NCBI GenBank assembly: GCA_021030905.1
Contig: JAGFMI010000001.1
Span: forward strand, 2,046,001 to 2,110,000
DNA length: 64,000 nucleotides
Direction: 5' to 3'
Source of the DNA: Pyrenula massariospora
Lineage: Eukaryota; Ascomycota; Eurotiomycetes; Pyrenulales; Pyrenulaceae
The translations under genes were made by a program, and so were the position numbers. This document shows positions 24,965-35,328 of this stretch, one piece after another; position 1 is the first letter of the stretch, and each line of letters opens with the position of its first letter. The notes under the pieces are model-generated. The model had not been told where the DNA came from, did no database searches, and saw only the letters and a program-made list of their open reading frames with translations.

Positions 24965-26526
24965 TTAGGTGAGCAATCTCTGTCCGCTTTTCCAGCACGC
25001 AGAAAGAGCTCCTAGGAGCGCACTGAAGCCTGTGAAGAGGATCATACTCCCGTACTGTGATCCGTAGCCTGAAAGGCCGCTCCCAATGGCCCCGTCTTTC
25101 AGAAGGTCAACCCCAATAACACCCCCGAGTACATATCCAAGTCCGCGACCACCATTCAGCAGTCCGAAGATTAGGCCTGTGTCGAGTTGAACCCTTCCAC
25201 GACTTGCAGTCTCTTCTTCCTGCTTTATCTCCCGGATCATTCCGCTCCAAGTTGCGCTGTAACCTCCGGCAAAGAAGCCAAACAGGAGGCTGAAAGCTAC
25301 CAACAAGCCTAGATTGGCACCAAAGCCCCAAAGAAAGAATGCGGGTAAGGACCCGCATATAGCGCTGAAGGCGGTGACTTCATAAATGTTGAATGGACGA
25401 CTCCCACGACGAAGCCTGACACCATCGCTCAAGAGCCCAAAGGTAAGGCTTGCTAATATGCCAGGAGCTGACAAGAGGGCAAGGATAAGCGATGAAAGGA
25501 AAGTGCTAGCACCGAGAACCTGGGTGCTATAGGTAGTGATGTAGGTCTGGGGGAGGACGTAACCAAGGTTGAACAGAGTATTGCTGAGCTGGAAGAGCCA
25601 GAATGTTGGACTGCGAACAAGCAGCTTCCAGCTAGCTCGAGTTCTCATGGTCGAGCTTTGAACTGCGGTGGTAGTTCGTGTCCGGATGAGGAACAAAAAT
25701 GGCAGCGACGTGACGAGGATCATGGCCGCCCAGGCTCGGAGGGTCCAGCGGATGCCAAGCCGAGAGAGGAGAGCAGAGAAAACGAATGGAAGGAGGGATC
25801 CAATGACGCCTTTGGCGCTCAGGAGGACACCATAGGCAAGTCCTTTCTTGGTCGTGAACCAGCTATCGAGATTAAGAGTCGTAGGGCTGTAGAGCAATGA
25901 ACAACCCAGGGCATGAAGGATACCTTGAGTCAGAATCAAATGTGTGACGGTCGATGACAATGACGAGAGGACGAGAGCGAGTGAGGCCAATGCAGCTCCA
26001 AGCCAAGCGCTGTAAGTTCGAAGAAATGGGAAGCTTGTGAGCAGCGCAAACAGTGGCGGCATCGAGAGGTAGAGCAGACCCTGGGCAAAGGTCAGCTGGA
26101 GAATTTGAAACGACTAAAACTTTATGGCCTGCCGCACGGTAAGTGTTGTCCCGATAACACCAGTGGAGTTGAGGTTGCCAGCCACCGCACGATGCGAAAC
26201 GTAGTAGTCTTGGAAGACACCGAAAGACATTGACATGCCTTAGACAAAAGGTCAATTGGCTTTGAATAGAGAATCTGGACCCGCCGCTACCTACCCCAGG
26301 CTGGCAACTGAATGATAGCGCAGGCAAGTAGCGCCAGCCAAGCATCCCTCCCGCGGTCAGTCGGGGGCAGGTTGCTATCGGATAGGGAACGAGAAAAATT
26401 TACGCCGCCTAAGGATGGCTCCAGCATTTCATGCTGTTCTGGCATAGGTTGTCGCACCGATGCTCTAGAGCCTGCGATTTCCTGAGCGGAACTCGTCATC
26501 ATTGTTAACAGCAGCGGATGTCTCAA
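24965..26526 (-). CDS. MFS transporter, monocarboxylate-permease type
   Basis: Three exons: 26526-26295, 26238-26138 and 26080-24965 (482 residues). The N-terminal about 60 residues are cytosolic and polar. Span 1 contains DAWLALLACAIIQLPAWG and runs into MSMSFGVFQDYYVSH. The following GVIGTTLTGLLYLSMPPLF crosses the second intron and matches the loop-helix pattern of fungal MCT-like carriers. About twelve spans are seen, with the central loop around residues 240-260. Such carriers move small carboxylates or related metabolites with protons; substrate unknown. Several ATG codons lie near the start (26526, then about 26502), so the N-terminus is uncertain. Confidence 0.82.
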
Positions 26527-27144
26527 TGGGAGAGCTTGGAATGATAGTGCATTGATTAGGAGTAGCGACCATTTATCTATGATAGATTGAGCGTACTCTG
26601 GATCTGCCGTATGAGACTGCGTAGTTGTGCGCTACCTTAGAAAAATTTTTAATTTTTAGGTACATGAGTCACCGTGATAAAAGTGCTTCCCAAATTGCCC
26701 GAATTAGATAATTGAGGCATTTACGCTGGCACGGGGGACATAAAGTGGGAAACTCCTCCCGAGGAACCTCGTCTAAAACTCCTTGAGATGCCTGCTCTAT
26801 GGGTTGGGCGGATCAGAAATTTTCACCCTTGGCTCGTAGGGTCGGTCTAAGAGTTCTGGGATGCCACAGTGTTTGAGAAGCTTTTTATATTCCTGAGCGA
26901 ACCCGGGAAAGCGTAGTGAGTGCCGGTGCCTGCAGATCTCACTAATTCTAAGACGAAGTCGCTGGTCAGCATTTGCCTCCATGTCGCGATGCATCGCTCG
27001 CAAGGTGGTCCAGGTTGCTATGTAATTTCATTCCAATCTGTTGTCCACATTCCAGTGACAATGACCATAGAAACTAGCATATCCAGTTCTATTCCCTAGT
27101 AGCCTTGATTACTTTGAGATCCTCTCATTGTGTCCTAGATCGCA
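26527..27144. other. Divergent promoter region
   Basis: Between the MFS gene and the small secreted peptide gene. It contains an AT-rich stretch (about 26640-26665) and the short minus-strand frame listed separately. Confidence 0.5.
26797..27003 (-). CDS. Possible small gene or gene fragment
   Basis: A 68-codon frame with protein-like composition (ISEICRHRHSLRFPGFAQEY, then CGIPELL, then PYEPR). The frame stays open upstream of the ATG, so it may be the tail of a decayed or unspliced gene. I recognise no family. Confidence 0.25.
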   Translation of the reverse strand: MRAMHRDMEANADQRLRLRISEICRHRHSLRFPGFAQEYKKLLKHCGIPELLDRPYEPRVKISDPPNP

Positions 27145-27503
27145 ATGTCTACTTTGAAAGTGTTTACTAGTATTCGGATAGTAGTTTTGTTCCTGCTCTT
27201 CTTGAGTATTCAACTTTCTCAAGCACTCTCAGGGTTCGATAGAGGGGCCCTGCCACAACCGAAGGCACCTCTCTTAGAGCGTCATGTGGCGCGAGAGGTT
27301 GTGAAAAGAAACCCGTCCGAGCTAGCGAAAAGGGATTGCATGTTTTGTCTCTCGACTTTGGCTGCATGCAAACCGAACGCAAGACAGATCAAAGGCTTCC
27401 CGATGGATATATGGTAAGTGTCGGTTGATCTATGCGAGTGTTCGTGGCTCATGTCTCTTATAGCAAGGGCGCGCCAAAAGAATGCACTTCTGTCTGCACA
27501 TGA
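27145..27503 (+). CDS. Small secreted six-cysteine peptide, Kex2-processed
   Basis: Two exons, 27145-27413 and 27464-27503 (102 residues); the 50-nt intron has gtaagt and ttatag. A signal peptide (about residues 1-29, ending SQALS) precedes a propeptide with dibasic sites VKR and AKR. Cleavage after the last KR would release about 39 residues starting DCMFC, with six cysteines (CMFC, AAC, DIC, KEC and SVC). The intron interrupts a cysteine codon: TG then C. Short size, secretion signal, dibasic processing and paired cysteines are the usual traits of effector-like or antimicrobial secreted peptides. Function is inference; I know no close named family. The stop falls only 40 nt into exon 2, which explains why the gene is easily missed. 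Confidence 0.65.
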
Positions 27504-28126
27504 TCTGCTCAGATACTGTTAGAAGGAGATTTACGCGATGCTCGACTCTGAGGACTTATCATGTATGGATGAGGGAGATTAGCGTTCGGTTTTGTCATCG
27601 GTGGAGTCAACACTGCTGCCCCAACTCTTCGAGGAATCATCCTGGCCTTTGGCGAAGGCGGACCTAATTTTCGCAAATAGCTTCGCGGAGAAAAATACAT
27701 TGTGAAGTGATGGGCATGAGCCGAGCCGGATAGATGCGGTAATTTCTACCTAGCGAGCTCGGAGGTGATAGCTCTACCTCTAATCCAGTGTTGCGATTTT
27801 TTCACTCTCGCCACATGCGGTATCGGAGATTGTGATGTTCACGCGTTTGACTTCGAGCGTGTTGGAGCGTGAGCTGGTGTCTTTCGAATCTTCAACGTGG
27901 CGTTGTCGCAAAACATTTGTTTACGAGGCTCGCTTCTCCCAATTTCTTATTCCCTTGTCCAACCTAGGCTTCTGCTTTCAACTCCCCATTATATTCTTCG
28001 AGCTATTCGTTGAAAATTTCCTCTCAGCACGCTGAATCCTGTTCCGTCTTACCCATAGATCACTTTGCCACTGGGAGAAACAAAGTTCTCGAAATACTTG
28101 AGGCAGAACCAACACCGGAAAGAAGA
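27504..28126. other. Intergenic, no supportable gene
   Basis: 3' flank of the small peptide gene and promoter of the first knuckle paralogue. No motif recognised. Confidence 0.5.
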
Positions 28127-29733
28127 ATGGAAAGCTCTCTGAAACGATGTCGAGAAGACCTTGAAGAGCCGCGTGAGTCCACAAATATTCAGCGAGGTGA
28201 CACAAATCAAGCTGATGAACTACATGAAGCGGCCGGAATCAATACACAAGCTGCAGAAACAGCATCGGCCAGCCAGACCGAAGTTACGGAAGAGGCTCTC
28301 CCGTCATCGGCGGGAACAAGCGTGAACGAGGACCACGATTTGGGGGAAGTCTTAGAACAAACAATGAAGTCGCAGCAGGTCGGAGAGCTCCCAGATGAGG
28401 AGGGCAGCGTTCCTGCTTTCTCCACAGCACAGATGCTTGCTCGCCCAAGTTTGTCTGCTTGTGAAGCGAGCAGTGATGGAAAGAGCCAGAAGGAGTCTCA
28501 GGCATGCGTGGATAAAGTAATTGACGACGACAACAATTCGAGCAATGACGCAACACTAGAGCTGTCCGTAAAGCCAATAATCCCATCAATACTCACGAAG
28601 AAAGCGAAGTCCCCGCAGCTACAGACTCGGTCGTTACCGCGTCCAGCCATCTGTCTAGTCCGGCCAAGGGATCAAGCGGTGGTTTTGACAGAGGCATAAC
28701 TGCTGGCACTGACCATCCAACGACGGCTGTCGCCCGCCGAGCCGGCGAGCATGAATTCAGTATCTACCCAGACTCAGAAGATTTGGAACCCATCTGTCCC
28801 AGTCCCACGCTCAGATATGGGAATGCTAAATGCGGAAATTGTGCGAACAATCATCCTGACGGTGGGGACTGTGTTCAGATTACCATGTATCTTCACGGTC
28901 GCCGGGTGGTCGACGAACGCTTTTCGCGTACTTTTCTGCGGCCATTGGAGAACAAAGATCAAGCACTGCTGGGCTACAAAATATGGGAGACTTTTCTGAA
29001 AGCGGCTAACGATGGCTCAAAAGACCGTCGTAGGATCCATCTTCGACTCGACCCTTCCGATCAACAACACAGTTCCGACTACGTAAGTGCCTCTTACTCT
29101 CGTGAGAGACACTTTTTCGGTAAATGGTTCAAGTCTAACGTGTACAACGGCAATAAAGAATGGAATCAATGGATTTCCGTTGATTTTGGCTTGGATCTCG
29201 AAGACGTACAATTGTGTCAGGATACTCTGGAGTTTCGAGATTTCTGGACTAGACTAGATAGACCCAAACCAGATATACCTGTGCATCAAAAGAAGTCGAA
29301 CAACAAGAGATCCAAGGAGGGAGCTCAGACCGGCAGTGTCGAAAAGGATGTCACACCCACTCACGAGTCCCACGCAACCACCGATGTCAGACCTGCAAAA
29401 CGTCGTAGAAACGCTAAATACCACATCATCCAGGACTATGAGCCGTCCCCGAGAGACCTCAATGCTTACAAGAATGCTTTGCCGTCATCCACTCTCCGTC
29501 AAATGAGTCCCGACCTAAGCCAGCTACCTGACGATCAACTATTTATTGTCGACCAGCCAGTACTTACGGGACGGCGACTTGCTAGCAAACCCTCCGCGCC
29601 GAATTCTCATCTCGCTGAAGGAAATCATCACATTGAGTCGAGCTCTTTTACGAGCAAAGCCTTCACACCTAGTGTACAACCTACAGAGGCATACCGTTCC
29701 ACTAAGTCGGATCCTTCTGACTGCTCGCCTTAG
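28127..29733 (+). pseudogene. Knuckle paralogue A (CX2CX3HX5C protein), frame interrupted
   Basis: Two open segments in different frames overlap at 28549-28699. The first (from ATG 28127, starting MESSLKRCRED) is acidic, Ser/Glu-rich and probably disordered. The second runs to the stop at 29733 and carries the conserved core: CGNCANNHPDGGDC, then LHGRRVVDERFSR, ALLGYKIWETFLKAA and the WNQWISVDFGL strand. A nuclear-type basic tail (KRRRNAKY) follows. The core is clearly homologous to the protein at 31938-33671. Either an intron near 28600-28770 has escaped me (no canonical pair gives the needed phase) or the gene carries a small indel. The four Cys/His suggest a zinc knuckle and the basic tail a nucleic-acid role; both are inference. 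Confidence 0.6.
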
Positions 29734-29837
29734 ACGCTTGAAAAGTGGTCAGACGTCCATTAGCTTTGCGATGGAGACCATCACGGTGGTTTGATGGGCG
29801 GTCGTGTGCTGTTTTTCGGTTGGGTGAAGGACCTCAG

Positions 29838-30040
29838 TAGTTCTTATTCTAACATAGGCTTAGCGCGAAGCAGCTGCCTGTCCATAGTTCTCCACGAGGA
29901 TCTCTCTACGTAGAAGGGAGTGGAGCAATTTAATACCATGAATTGTCTTTAAACAGAGTGCTGAATTATTATATTGAAGCCTGTTTGACCATTTCCTCAT
30001 CATTGTGATCCCTAGGAACAAGACCTTACCCGATGGTGAA
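29838..30040 (+). repeat. Dispersed repeat, copy 2
   Basis: Partner of 15095-15300, with the same colinear identical blocks in the same orientation. It starts about 105 bases after the stop codon of paralogue A. Divergence between the copies is substantial, so the duplication is not recent. Confidence 0.65.
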
Positions 30041-30679
30041 GCACGAGGATTTGAAAAGTTGTAGCTCTGGGTGGTGACCTGGCTCTATAGCGCGAGACAT
30101 AATTTTTATAATCGCGCACGCTTTGTAAAGCCCATTGATCGTCCTTGTTGATGAACAGCATAGCTATATTCAATAACAGCCCGTTCTTGAATCTGCACTG
30201 CCCATAAAATAAGCTTCTTCGCCTCTCCGCTTTGCCTTAGTGTCCGTCATGGGTGGATGAAATCCGGCATTGGATGTTCAGTATTGGACCATCGACCGCA
30301 ATTGTTCTGTCGATTTGGTTTAGAGTCTCCGTGGCCACGACGCAAGGCATCTAGCTCCTACCGTACAGTGGTCTTAATATTTTATCCAGAGAACATTATT
30401 TGGCATCTTTTTTGAGAGACGTCGAGATGGGGTGGCGAGCAAGTCTCGTACAGGCGCTTTGAGAGTCTTTTGAACGAAGTGGTCCAGGTCACCATAGGAT
30501 ATACGAGTCAGCCTGAGCTGAAAGATTCCAATGACAAGTGCAGATGCAGTAGAATCATATTTCAATATGTGTGTGATGAGCCCAGAGAGCCTCCTCACCT
30601 TCAAAACGTGATGTGAAGGGCTAGAAAACCATGCTATATATTTTAGTGAATTACAAGTGCTCCCAACAATATCCTGAGG

Positions 30680-30905
30680 ACCCGTGGCTTCGTTGGCTAT
30701 AACCAAAGCTTCAGCGACGACCCATTAATCCGACAGGGCCGCGGTGCGATTCTAATCCCTGCCTAATGAATTAACCAGGTTCTAACGTGAGTATTGTATA
30801 AAATCCCCATCAACAGGGCCTAAGGGGGTTTTCCCTGGTGGAGGCGCGCTCTTAAGACACCGTAAAGTACGGAAGCTCTAAGGCCATCTCCATCAGGTTT
30901 TTTGT
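30680..30905 (+). mobile_element. tRNA-derived SINE-like element, copy 1
   Basis: A tRNA-like head carries an A-box match (TGGCTTCGTTGG at 30685-30696) and a B-box-like block (GCGATTCTAATCC around 30746-30758). The tRNA-unrelated body shares ATTGTATAAAAT, TTTTCCCT-GG and a terminal CAGGTTTTTT with the copy at 34684-34856. T-rich sequence follows the end. The B-box is degenerate, so this copy is probably silent. Confidence 0.55.
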
Positions 30906-31937
30906 TCCCTTGTGCTTCGTTCTTTGATTTTTTTTTTGCAAGTGTGTATTTGTGCTATCGATGGGAGGAGGCTGCCAAGCCACTGTGATCATGTTCACGC
31001 GGTTCGAGTCGCACTGTCCACAATACTATATCTTGGAGACAACGAACTTCAGAGAATTTTTATGAGATGGCTGGTACGAGATTTTAATTACCTATAGACA
31101 ACCCTTGTGTCATAGAGAGTAAGGAAGTACGGATGCAACAACCGAGACAAGGTAGCACGTCAAATGTCTACAGCGAATATTTGCAGACATCCTCCCAGTG
31201 TTGGAATACAGCTGAAGATAAATCTCCACTTCTCACTCTCTGCTCCCTGCTCATGCAAGTCTTCCTCATGCAGCTCTTTTTCTGGCCGATACAATCGTAC
31301 TCAACGCGGAAAAGCAGGGACAGATTGACGCCACAGAAATGGATTTAGACCAAACCAACATGCGCGAAGAAAGAGATCAGGTGGACAAGAGATATATTCT
31401 CACCCTGGGAGGTGAAGAGACAGGAGCTTCGTAACGAGAATACGGATGCAAGAGACAAGGCCAACGGTGGGATGCTGACGCCGTGACACTAGCTCGTCTA
31501 CAGTGCCAATATTGCTGTTTCCTGCTCCAAACTATAACACTGGTACTGCGTACCTTGGCTACCCTCGGGTCGTAAGAAGGAGCGTCACACTTTGCCCGCC
31601 ATGCTTCACAAGACCAATCCGAAAATTTCTTCTTCGCCAGAAGCTCATTTGAAAAGTTGAAATCGTTCCACATAAGTGCATTTGTTCGATGAGCTGAGCA
31701 GTCGTATCAAAGCTGCATACAGAGCTGTTTTCTCTTTGCTTCCTTGTGCAAGGCAAGATTCATTTCGTATCCTCACATCAACACCGGACTGACGCGTGTT
31801 TTTTAGGGCCCACAAATTGGATTTCTTTCGCCGCTTCGAACGCATATTCCTTGTTACTTTTCATCGCAACAACAGCCAACAATAGTCAGAAAAGCCTGCC
31901 GTGAATCTTCTCTACATAGATTCATGACAGTACGAGC

Positions 31938-33671
31938 ATGGACGCTGGACAGGAACTTTTCGATCGAAGTAGCGACGTGGATGCGGATGCGGACGCGAAT
32001 TCTGCACGAGAGCCGTCCACAGGAGCTGGCGACAACAGTGAAAGTGAAGGCGTCGAGCTCATCACTGACGGTCCTATCAGATCTCTGGTCGATGGAAGGA
32101 ATGAGAAAGATGATTGGCTTGCCAAGTATCGCAACAATCAGTTCCATGAAGATTGTGGTATTGCGGGAGAATCTTCTCAACAAGCGAAAAAGGTTCCGCA
32201 AAACAACATCTCATCACAAAAGCTCAACTCCGCAGAGTCTGCAGCAGAACAAGCCACATCACAGCCATTTTTGTTGTCTTCTAGAGAGGTCAAGAAACGC
32301 AAGTGGGGCGAGGGCTCCAATCAAAACCTCCAGGGGAGCGATGAAGGTATTGAGGCTTTTGCAACTATTGGAATCAAAGCTAACGTAAGAATAGTGGAAC
32401 ACGTTGGTTATCAGAGCCAAGGCCAGACTTTCTCTGCAGCGACATCGGGTGATGGAGTGGTTTCACGCATCTCTGGCTGGATGAAGAGACTCAGAGGGAG
32501 CGGAGATTCTTCCGACACTCTGCAAGACAATCAGAAGGAGATCTTGGGTAAGAATGAAAAAGAGTTCGATCAGTCCCGATTGAATACTGACCCTAGAGCT
32601 GGCGCACTAGGATCTTTCTCTCGCCTTCTACCCGGCGAAGAACGTCGTCCACTCATCCTCCCCCTCAGCTACGGGGATACGACCTGTGCTAATTGCGGTA
32701 ACAACCATCCCGGGGGAGGCGACTGCCTGCAAGTTTCTACGTTCCTCAATGGTCGGAGGATTGTAGACAAACAGCTTACGCGGAATATCATGCGACCTTC
32801 TAAGAAGAGAGAAATGGCTTTACTGGCATGGACCATTTGGCAGGCATTCTTGCAGGCTGCGGAAGCCTACTCCGGTGCATTTCGCGGGACTTACCTATTG
32901 GTAGACTCTCCAAACTCTCAACACGAAACACAAATCTTGAAGCCTTCTCACTCACAGGGCAATCACAGCCGCTTTCGAAAGCTTGTCAAGACCCAGATTA
33001 TGGAGCCGAACTTCGCTTGGAATAAATGGATCTTCATTGACTTTGGCCTGAGCATTGAAGACATGATCTCCTGTGAGGCCATGCCAGAATTCAGGAAATT
33101 TTGCATTGACCTCAATGATCCCCAAAAGGGAGACATTTCAAATCGAGTATGGGCATCAAAGGAGAAGAATCCATTCAATGAAGAGTCGGAAAAGCGTCGA
33201 GATTTTCCAAGAAAGTCCAATAAGAAGCGCCGTGGCAATACGAAGAGCAAGAACAGTGCGACATTCAAGGCGGAGAACGACTCACCTGTCGTGATACCCT
33301 CCGGAACAGCGCCCTCTCGAGTCCTTGATACCGGCAATGCTCAGCTCAATACCCACAGCAATAATGCCGGTCACGACCTCAACCTCGAGCAGAACCTCAA
33401 CGCCGTGTCCAGTCTGAATGCGGTGTATAACCCGGACACTGGGCACATCCTCGATACTCTTAACACCGAGTACAACATCAACGCCGGGCAACACTTCGAT
33501 ATGGGCCTTCCGAGTATTGATTGGAGCAACGCCAGCTTCGGCTTTGACTATGCTCTAGACGAGCTATACCTCCCTACCGATCTGCCCGTTGCTAACCAAC
33601 CGCTCCCTACCATTGAAAATCCGGATATGTCACATACCAGTCAGACTGAAGAGGCTGGAGATGGTGCTTAG
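31938..33671 (+). CDS. Knuckle paralogue B (CX2CX3HX5C protein)
   Basis: An intact single exon codes for 577 residues. Residues 1-230 are acidic and Gln/Ser-rich with low complexity. The conserved core (about 235-400) begins with CANCGNNHPGGGDC, then FLNGRRIVDKQLTR, MALLAWTIWQAFLQAAE and WNKWIFIDFGLSIED. A Lys/Arg cluster (KSNKKRRGNTKSK) looks like a nuclear signal. The C-terminus is Asn/Leu/Asp-rich with repeated NAxx and LNxx units. Core and flanking charge pattern match paralogue A, about 3.2 kb upstream in the same orientation. I know no characterised member. The CX2CX3HX5C spacing is one residue off the retroviral CCHC knuckle (CX2CX4HX4C), so metal binding is plausible but unproven. Confidence 0.75.
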   Translation: MDAGQELFDRSSDVDADADANSAREPSTGAGDNSESEGVELITDGPIRSLVDGRNEKDDWLAKYRNNQFHEDCGIAGESSQQAKKVPQNNISSQKLNSAESAAEQATSQPFLLSSREVKKRKWGEGSNQNLQGSDEGIEAFATIGIKANVRIVEHVGYQSQGQTFSAATSGDGVVSRISGWMKRLRGSGDSSDTLQDNQKEILGKNEKEFDQSRLNTDPRAGALGSFSRLLPGEERRPLILPLSYGDTTCANCGNNHPGGGDCLQVSTFLNGRRIVDKQLTRNIMRPSKKREMALLAWTIWQAFLQAAEAYSGAFRGTYLLVDSPNSQHETQILKPSHSQGNHSRFRKLVKTQIMEPNFAWNKWIFIDFGLSIEDMISCEAMPEFRKFCIDLNDPQKGDISNRVWASKEKNPFNEESEKRRDFPRKSNKKRRGNTKSKNSATFKAENDSPVVIPSGTAPSRVLDTGNAQLNTHSNNAGHDLNLEQNLNAVSSLNAVYNPDTGHILDTLNTEYNINAGQHFDMGLPSIDWSNASFGFDYALDELYLPTDLPVANQPLPTIENPDMSHTSQTEEAGDGA

Positions 33672-35328
33672 AAATGGTGCTCGTTATCTCATTCTACATC
33701 CTTTCAACTTTGGCGAGAAGTTTGGAGGATGGCGGCTTTGAGCCATTATCATCCTCATGGCCCTTTCGTCCAGTCAATTTGGCGCAAATAATCGCACGGC
33801 GAGTCTTTCGAAAAGTTGCCCTTGGCTTTTTCCCTTTTCCGTCTGGAGACCGTTGATAGCCAATCGAGGCCGAGCATTAGAAGTTGCGTACTATCCGATC
33901 GTGAGCCATCGCTCTCACCGGTTGAAAGATTTATGGCATGCGGCTCTGCTGGTACAGTGGTTTTCTAGTTTTGACATTCGTCAATAGACAATAGATATGA
34001 AATCATCGAATTCCTTATTAGATTCTTGATAGATCTATATCATGATATGACCTACGATGTCGTGATCGCGTCGCATCTGGCACCTGTCGCATGTGCAGTT
34101 TGCTGTGGCTCTGATACGGAGCCACACATTTGTTATCGTAGCGTAGAGGAAAACTCGAAGCAGAAAGCCAGTTCGTTCCAGGCAGCCAGAAGCGCAGGTC
34201 ATCTTGGTCTTGGTACCTCATAGACAAAAGACTGCACGCGATGCAACAGACGAGGGACACCGTTGCGAAATAGAACATTCGGATGCCACAACGGCCCACA
34301 CGGCGTGCACGGTTAGGAATGGCAGATAGCTGTACACTCACCATCGGACTTTTCAGGATTGTGATGGGAGTGGGCTTCATCCATGATACATCGCAGAGAG
34401 GTAGTAAGCCCGGTTTTCGGCAGAGAGAATGTGGTGATGAACTTCGAAGGTAGATTGAAAGTGGCAGAAATTAAATTCGATGGGACCAGCCCGAATTTTG
34501 ACATAGATTTGCACCATCAAGCAGAGATGAGTCCTAGGTAATGAAAAGCCCCGAGTGATGAGTCAATTTGTAGAAGAAAAGATAGCCAGAATGTGAAGTT
34601 CGCCATGTCCAGAATTTCTCATTGCCGTTTTAATTTGGTATATATTTTACAGTTTCCCAGGTGTCCGTAACAATATGTGAAAGGCTCCGTGGCGGAGGTG
34701 GTGGCGCTGTTATCGCTGTACCCCCGAGTCAGGCCTTGGTTCGAATACTCGAGTTGGGGACACATATTGTATAAAATTCTATAAAGTAGGATTTTCCCTA
34801 GGTATGAGGGTCCTGTCGCAGGACGGCCTATCCAGGCACCTCCGCTAGGTTTTTGCATTTCATTTCCTTCGATGTAGGATTTTTTTTCGCTCAGTCCCCC
34901 ACAGAAGTTAGTGTAGGGCTTCAGAGTCGTGCTGAGGCGTAAATAAGTCGGACGCTAATTTCACCTTTCCATCACTTTCCATCACTCTTTAAGGCCTGCA
35001 CACTCAAGCCAGGTTGGCTAAAGCTGACAAAGGTGCAAGTCGTTCGTCTTGACTTCAAACAGTTCCCTACATGTTAACGCAATGCTCTGTCTGTCGTCGC
35101 TACCCGCAACCGATCCGTTAGCAGCTTGACTTTACAACGACATCTAAGGCTAGCCGATACATATACGAAACGCACTTACGGATATGGAATATGGGGGTCC
35201 TGATCTACATTGACCACAGGACACTCGAAGCCCAACGTGAATGGTGTGAACAGCCTTGAGCAGAAATTGAGACAAACAATTTGAGTGGAACAAAAACTAC
35301 CGTCATGATTGGAAGCGCGGTCACGCGG
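33672..35328. other. Convergent intergenic with a SINE-like copy
   Basis: Holds SINE-like copy 2 (34684-34856). The rest shows no coding potential. Confidence 0.55.
34684..34856 (+). mobile_element. tRNA-derived SINE-like element, copy 2
   Basis: Better-preserved head: A-box TGGCGGAGGTGG (34689-34700) and B-box GGTTCGAATACTC (34737-34749), 48 bases apart as in a tRNA gene. No mature tRNA cloverleaf closes around them. The body shares ATTGTATAAAAT, TTTTCCCT and a GCACCTCCGCTAGGTTTTTGC end with copy 1. The two copies lie 1.0-1.3 kb on either side of paralogue B. Confidence 0.6.

Larger units (their letters stand above)
29734..31937. other. Intergenic with repeats
   Basis: Contains dispersed-repeat copy 2 (29838-30040) and SINE-like copy 1 (30680-30905). 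No gene is supportable. Confidence 0.55.

Noticed and set aside
34684-34760. Possible true tRNA gene from the A-box and B-box match
   Set aside because: No acceptor stem pairs around it, and the same boxes plus a shared non-tRNA body occur at 30680, so a SINE-like element fits better.
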